A DNA stretch of 37,037 bases, taken from Selenomonadaceae bacterium (lineage in GTDB: Bacteria; Bacillota; Negativicutes; Selenomonadales; Selenomonadaceae). The position numbers and the translations under genes are program-made. The notes under the pieces are model-generated. The model made no database searches. It was given only the letters and a program-made list of their open reading frames with translations, and was not told where the DNA came from. This document shows, piece by piece, positions 36,521 through 37,037 of this stretch (its first letter is position 1; each line of letters begins with the position of its first letter). The stretch covers positions 1 to 37,037 of the forward strand of contig JAGBKP010000191.1 in assembly GCA_017635875.1 (NCBI GenBank), in the 5' to 3' direction.

Positions 36521-37037
36521 ATGATAGAAAGACCTTTATATTTACAAAAACTTATATCTTATAAAGACAAGCCGACAATTAAGGTAATTACGGGCATTAG
36601 AAGATGCGGTAAATCCAGCATTTTGGATAGTTATATTGATTATCTGAAACAGCAAGGAGTTGAACCTAACCATATCGTTCAGATGAATTTTGAAGATTTA
36701 ATTTATGATGATATGGACTACAAAAAATTGAACCAAATCATATTGGATAAATTGCCGAATGATAAGCAAAAGGTTTATATAATTCTTGATGAAATCCAAC
36801 GTATTGCTTCGTGGGAAAAGGTTGTCAATTCATTACATCTCAATCCTTTGCTTGACTTATATTTGACAGGTTCCAATGCTTATTTGTTGTCATCGGAGTT
36901 ATCAACTTTTCTCTCTGGAAGGTATGTTGAAATTAAGATGTTGCCATTATCATTCAAAGAATTTCTGACATTCTACAACTTCTCTGCCGACACGCCGATG
37001 GATAAAAAATTTGCTAATTATGTGCGGTTTGGTGGTA
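36521..37037 (+). CDS. Host AAA-type ATPase with DUF4143-family layout (partial, runs off edge)
   Basis: 172 residues are visible, open at the right edge. Walker A is GIRRCGKSS (near residues 25-33) and Walker B is VYIILDEIQ (near 86-94). LTGSNAYLLSSELSTFLSGR and LPLSFKEFLTFY are hallmarks of the AAA_14/DUF4143 family of bacterial ATPases. These are common chromosomal genes of unclear role, some linked to toxin-antitoxin-like or defence functions. GAGG precedes the ATG. It lies outside the prophage. Confidence 0.9.
   Translation, partial: MIERPLYLQKLISYKDKPTIKVITGIRRCGKSSILDSYIDYLKQQGVEPNHIVQMNFEDLIYDDMDYKKLNQIILDKLPNDKQKVYIILDEIQRIASWEKVVNSLHLNPLLDLYLTGSNAYLLSSELSTFLSGRYVEIKMLPLSFKEFLTFYNFSADTPMDKKFANYVRFGG

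Overview
The window holds one essentially complete prophage of about 36 kb (223..36382), inserted at the 3' end of a tRNA-Gln gene, with a little host DNA on each side. The host is probably a moderately AT-rich alphaproteobacterium. The prophage carries a DUF2312/GapR-type protein, a family typical of that class, and a stand-alone glycyl-radical piece of anaerobic ribonucleotide reductase, which fits an anaerobic (perhaps gut) lifestyle. Host assignment is an inference. The virion genes follow the T7-like podovirus plan (portal, scaffold, capsid, tail tubular A and B, internal virion proteins, fibre). No phage RNA polymerase is present, and there are an integrase and a repressor, so this is a temperate podovirus. 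Gene content resembles Bordetella phage BPP-1.

Layout. (1) 1..229: end of a host gene, then tRNA-Gln(CUG) with its own promoter. (2) 197..8648, leftward: early/recombination operon read from a pL-like promoter. It contains a Cas4/RecB-like nuclease, a putative annealing protein, the GapR-like protein, an AlpA-like small HTH protein, an NPPY methyltransferase, many small accessory genes, and finally a large serine integrase whose 3' end runs into the tRNA. (3) 8650..9870: immunity region. A small XRE repressor and a membrane protein lie between two control regions carrying eight copies of a 13-bp operator and two near-identical promoters (pL and pR). (4) 9884..12202, rightward: Cro-like protein, replication protein with iteron-like repeats inside it, DnaC-like helicase loader, and an HTH regulator candidate. 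(5) 12203..12433: candidate late control region with four TGCAACA repeats. (6) 12434..30843: packaging, head, tail and ejection genes. (7) 30866..35014: a diversity-generating retroelement (DGR). (8) 35004..36305: lysis genes and a NrdD-like glycyl-radical protein. (9) 36375..37037: attR, the displaced tRNA terminator, and the start of a host AAA ATPase.

The standout system is the DGR. The 3' end of the tail-fibre gene is a variable repeat (VR, 32839..32964). Its near-copy, the template repeat (TR, 33558..33683), lies between an avd gene and a DGR-type reverse transcriptase. The two repeats differ at 18 positions, and at every one the TR base is adenine. All 12 altered codons change the amino acid. 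A perfect 8-bp hairpin sits just past VR, as in BPP-1. The system should diversify the receptor-binding face of the fibre (a C-type-lectin-like domain) and so retarget the phage.
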